From positions 1 to 8,367 of the forward strand of contig CALJQI010000231.1 of the NCBI GenBank assembly GCA_937980285.1: 8,367 bases of DNA, written 5' to 3'. The translations under genes were made by a program, and so were the position numbers. This stretch comes from an uncultured Gammaproteobacteria bacterium (GTDB taxonomy: Bacteria > Pseudomonadota > Gammaproteobacteria > GCA-001735895). Below the pieces are notes generated by a model. The model did not search any database. It saw only the letters and a program-made list of their open reading frames with translations, and had not been told where the DNA came from. This document shows positions 6,082-8,367 of the stretch, one piece after another (within the stretch, counting starts at the first letter, position 1; each line of letters begins with the position of its first letter).

Positions 6082-7634
6082 CGGGTTTCTTCCTGTATCG
6101 CCTTCTTGCGTTCCCTGACCCGTTCCAGCGCCGCCTGTACCGGATCGGGCTCGCCATCGGCGGCGGCGCCGCTTTTTGCCTGTTTCTGTTTCAGGGCTTC
6201 ACGCTTGAGTCGGCGGCGCTCCTCGTCGACCTGCTTTTTCAGCAACAGGCGCTTTTCGCGGAACTCGAAACGCGCGCGTGCGCGATCGGACTTGAACTGG
6301 GCCTTGTGCGCCGAGCGAATCTCGCTTTTGGCCGCGCGGTAATACTGCACCAGCGGAATCTGGCTCGGGCACACCGCCGAGCAGCAGCCGCACTCGATAC
6401 AGTCGAACAGCTTGAATTCCTGGGTGCGATCCCAGGCCTTGGCGCGTGCATGCCAATAAAGCTGTTGCGGCAGTAACTGCGCCGGGCAAACCTCGGTGCA
6501 CTTGCTGCAACGGATGCATTCGTCGTGGTAGCCGGGCGCATGCGGAATGGTTTGCTCGCGCATGACCATGATGCAGTTGCTGGCCTTGACAATAGGTAGC
6601 TGATCGCTGTGAAGCGCGAAGCCCATCATCGGCCCACCCATGACCAGGAATGCCTCATCGGCGTTTTTATAGCCGCCGGCCTGCTCGATCAGGTGGCTGA
6701 CCGGCGTACCGAAGCGCACCTCCCAGTTTCCCGGCTGCGAGACATTGTCGCCGGTGCAGGTGACGACGCGCGAGATCAGCGGCTGATCCTGTTCGAGCGC
6801 GCGCGTTATCGCGACGCAGGTGCCGACGTTCTGGCACAACAGCCCGATATCGAAGGCGAGCTGGCCATGCGGTACCTCCTTGCCGGTCAAGATCTGGATT
6901 AACTGCTTTTCGCCGCCGGAAGGGTAAATCGTAGGGATAGCGATGATTTCGGTATTTGCCAGTGGCTGCTGCGCCAGTGCCGCCTGCATCGCGGCGATCG
7001 CTTCGGGTTTATTGTCCTCGATGGCGATCAGGGTGGTTCGCGGCGCCAGGATTCGCTGCAGGTAATCGCTGCCGCGAATTACTTCGGCCGCGTAATTGCG
7101 CATCAGTATGTCGTCGCAGGTGATATAGGGCTCGCACTCGACGCCGTTGATGATCAGGGTGTCGACAGTATGCGTTTTGCCGCGCGACAGTTTCGGCGAA
7201 GTCGGGAAGGCGGCGCCGCCGAGGCCAACGATGCCGGCGCGACAGATGCGCTGTATCAGCGCCTCGGAGTCGAGCTCGTTCGGGTCGACGATATCGGCGC
7301 TGGCGGCCTCGTCCTCGCCATCGACATCGATAACGATACAGCAGTCGCGTTGACCCGACGGATGCGCTACCGGGTAGTTGCCGATCGCGCTGACGGTACC
7401 GGATGTCGGCGCGTGCACGGCGGCGCAGATCAGCGACGAGTTGGCCGCGATAACGTCGCCTTTCAGCACCCGGTTGCCGACCTCGACCAGCGGTTTGTTG
7501 TATTCGCCTATGTGCTGCCTGAGCGGCAGGACCAGTTGCTCTGGCAGACTTGCGCTGCGCAGACCCTGGCCCAGCGACTCGGCCTTGTGGCCGTCGAGAT
7601 GCAGCCCGCCATGGAATTTGTATAACCTAGCCAT
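6078..7634 (-). CDS. rsxC: Rnf/Rsx electron transport complex subunit C, NADH-binding Fe-S flavoprotein
   Basis: RsxC (RnfC) is the peripheral cytoplasmic subunit thought to exchange electrons with NAD(H) through FMN and two [4Fe-4S] clusters. The N-terminal half has VHAPTSGTV (73-81), the GLGGAAFPT nucleotide loop (137-145), NGVECEPYIT (163-172) and YPSGGEKQLI (237-246). Cluster Cys are C373, C376, C379, C383 and C412, C415, C418, C422, both in C-x2-C-x2-C-x3-CP form. After residue 430 comes a highly charged Lys/Arg/Glu tail likely to form a helix or coiled coil. It ends near DPVQAALERVRERKK, one copy of a unit that is repeated several times in the 740-residue E. coli protein, so this version is 518 residues. 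The ATG at 7634 overlaps the rsxB end by 8 nt. An upstream ATG at 7682 adds 16 unrelated residues and is not used. The Shine-Dalgarno is weak, which fits coupling. Confidence 0.97.
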   Translation of the reverse strand: MARLYKFHGGLHLDGHKAESLGQGLRSASLPEQLVLPLRQHIGEYNKPLVEVGNRVLKGDVIAANSSLICAAVHAPTSGTVSAIGNYPVAHPSGQRDCCIVIDVDGEDEAASADIVDPNELDSEALIQRICRAGIVGLGGAAFPTSPKLSRGKTHTVDTLIINGVECEPYITCDDILMRNYAAEVIRGSDYLQRILAPRTTLIAIEDNKPEAIAAMQAALAQQPLANTEIIAIPTIYPSGGEKQLIQILTGKEVPHGQLAFDIGLLCQNVGTCVAITRALEQDQPLISRVVTCTGDNVSQPGNWEVRFGTPVSHLIEQAGGYKNADEAFLVMGGPMMGFALHSDQLPIVKASNCIMVMREQTIPHAPGYHDECIRCSKCTEVCPAQLLPQQLYWHARAKAWDRTQEFKLFDCIECGCCSAVCPSQIPLVQYYRAAKSEIRSAHKAQFKSDRARARFEFREKRLLLKKQVDEERRRLKREALKQKQAKSGAAADGEPDPVQAALERVRERKKAIQEETR

Positions 7635-8187
7635 CTCGTGCCGGCAGTAACTGGTCGAGCGGATTCGCCCATTTCCAGTCATCGATGGTTTGCCGCTCGG
7701 GCACCATGTCGATGCAGTCCACCGGGCAGGGCGGCAGGCACAGCTTGCAGCCGGTGCATTCGTCGGCGATGACCGTGTGCATGTGCTTGGCGGCGCCGAG
7801 AATGGCGTCTACCGGGCAGGCCTGGATGCACAGCGTACAGCCGATGCAGGTTTGCTCGTCGATTACCGCGACCAGCGGCACATCGAGGTGTTCGCCGTGC
7901 TCCGCGTTCAGTTCGAGCACTTCGGTATCGAGCAGGTCGGCGAGCGCGACTATGGTTGCATCACCGCCTGGCGGGCATTGATTGATCGGCGCCTCGCCGT
8001 TGGCGATTGCCTCGGCATAGGGCCGGCAGCCGGCATAGGTGCACTGGCCGCACTGGGTTTGCGGCAGCAAGGCGTCGATCTGATCCACCACCGGGTTACC
8101 GTCGACCTTGAATCGAATCGAGGCGTAGCCGAGGACCAGGCCGAACAGTCCGGCCATCAGGCTGATGGTGACGATTGCGAGAATCAT
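7627..8187 (-). CDS. rsxB: Rnf/Rsx electron transport complex subunit B, multi-cluster ferredoxin-like protein
   Basis: RsxB (RnfB) is a membrane-anchored iron-sulfur protein that exchanges electrons with ferredoxin or a partner such as SoxR's reducing pathway. Its 186 residues compare with 192 in E. coli. An N-terminal hydrophobic anchor spans about 2-22. The [4Fe-4S] domain follows with C46, C49, C54 and C71 (QCGQCTYAGC...QCPPGG). Two classical ferredoxin motifs come next: C114, C117, C120, C124 and C144, C147, C150, C154, each ending in Cys-Pro. All twelve ligands for three cubane clusters are present. The gene starts 27 nt after the rsxA stop with only a modest AGG upstream, and its end overlaps the start of rsxC by 8 nt. 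Confidence 0.98.
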   Translation of the reverse strand: MILAIVTISLMAGLFGLVLGYASIRFKVDGNPVVDQIDALLPQTQCGQCTYAGCRPYAEAIANGEAPINQCPPGGDATIVALADLLDTEVLELNAEHGEHLDVPLVAVIDEQTCIGCTLCIQACPVDAILGAAKHMHTVIADECTGCKLCLPPCPVDCIDMVPERQTIDDWKWANPLDQLLPARDG

Positions 8188-8214
8188 GATTTAGCCTGCA
8201 TACTGCATGAAGGC

Positions 8215-8367
8215 TCAGGCTTTGACCAGTCCGCCGAGACCCATGAACGCCAGCGACATCAGCCCGGCCGTGATCAGGCCGATCGCCGAACCCTGGAAAG
8301 GAGCCGGCACGTCGGCGACGTTGATGCGCTCGCGCATGGCCGCGAACAGTATCAGCACCAGCGAAAA
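8215..8367 (-). CDS. rsxA: Rnf/Rsx electron transport complex subunit A, C-terminal 50 residues only
   Basis: The frame is open to the right edge and ends at TGA (8215-8217). The visible 50 residues include FAAMRERINVADVPAPFQG and end ITAGLMSLAFMGLGGLVKA, a last membrane helix, nearly the same as the E. coli RsxA C-terminus. RsxA (RnfA) pairs with RsxE in the membrane core. By comparison with the 193-residue family length about 140 residues, including the conserved Cys residues and the start, lie beyond the window. The operon promoter is therefore also outside. Confidence 0.95.
   Translation of the reverse strand, partial: FSLVLILFAAMRERINVADVPAPFQGSAIGLITAGLMSLAFMGLGGLVKA

Noticed and set aside
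5501..6157. Minus-strand open frame of 218 codons in another frame over rsxD and the rsxC end
   Set aside because: It is an Arg/Gly-rich frame shadow of rsxD, which itself is complete with all conserved motifs.

Overview
The window carries two same-strand gene blocks, all read on the minus strand, so the biological order runs from high to low coordinates. Genes are tightly packed and GC-rich. The gene order rsxA-B-C-D-G-E-nth, and subunits that resemble the Escherichia coli Rsx proteins closely, point to a gammaproteobacterium. No species can be named from the sequence alone.

Block 1 (8367 down to 2706) is an Rnf/Rsx electron-transport operon followed by two passengers. It holds the 3' end of rsxA, then complete rsxB, rsxC, rsxD, rsxG and rsxE, then nth (endonuclease III), then a small DUF1841-family gene. 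The Rsx/Rnf complex is a membrane redox pump that moves electrons between NADH and ferredoxin or another low-potential acceptor. In E. coli it keeps the SoxR sensor reduced. The cofactor signatures are visible: twelve Cys in RsxB, eight in RsxC, the membrane Cys pair in RsxE, and flavinylation-type Thr motifs in RsxD and RsxG. From rsxB to the DUF1841 gene, every junction is an overlap or a gap of at most 10 nt, so this looks like one translationally coupled transcript.

Between the blocks lies a 245-bp non-coding stretch (2461-2705) with a weak candidate promoter and a short inverted repeat. No convincing terminator is visible.

Block 2 (2460 down to 1, running off the left edge) is a two-gene unit. 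It pairs a thiamine-diphosphate enzyme of the acetolactate synthase/2-oxoacid decarboxylase superfamily, most like 5-guanidino-2-oxopentanoate decarboxylase (AruI type), with an NAD(P)-dependent aldehyde dehydrogenase 10 nt downstream. The pairing suggests a catabolic step that turns a 2-oxo acid into an aldehyde and then a carboxylate. Arginine transamination-pathway chemistry is one candidate, but the substrate is not proven.

Most of the window is ordinary core metabolism. The points worth a second look are the substrate of the TPP/ALDH pair, the conserved His/Glu pattern in the DUF1841 protein, and the shortened RsxC tail with a single repeat unit. I see no RNA gene, CRISPR array, insertion sequence or obviously new system.
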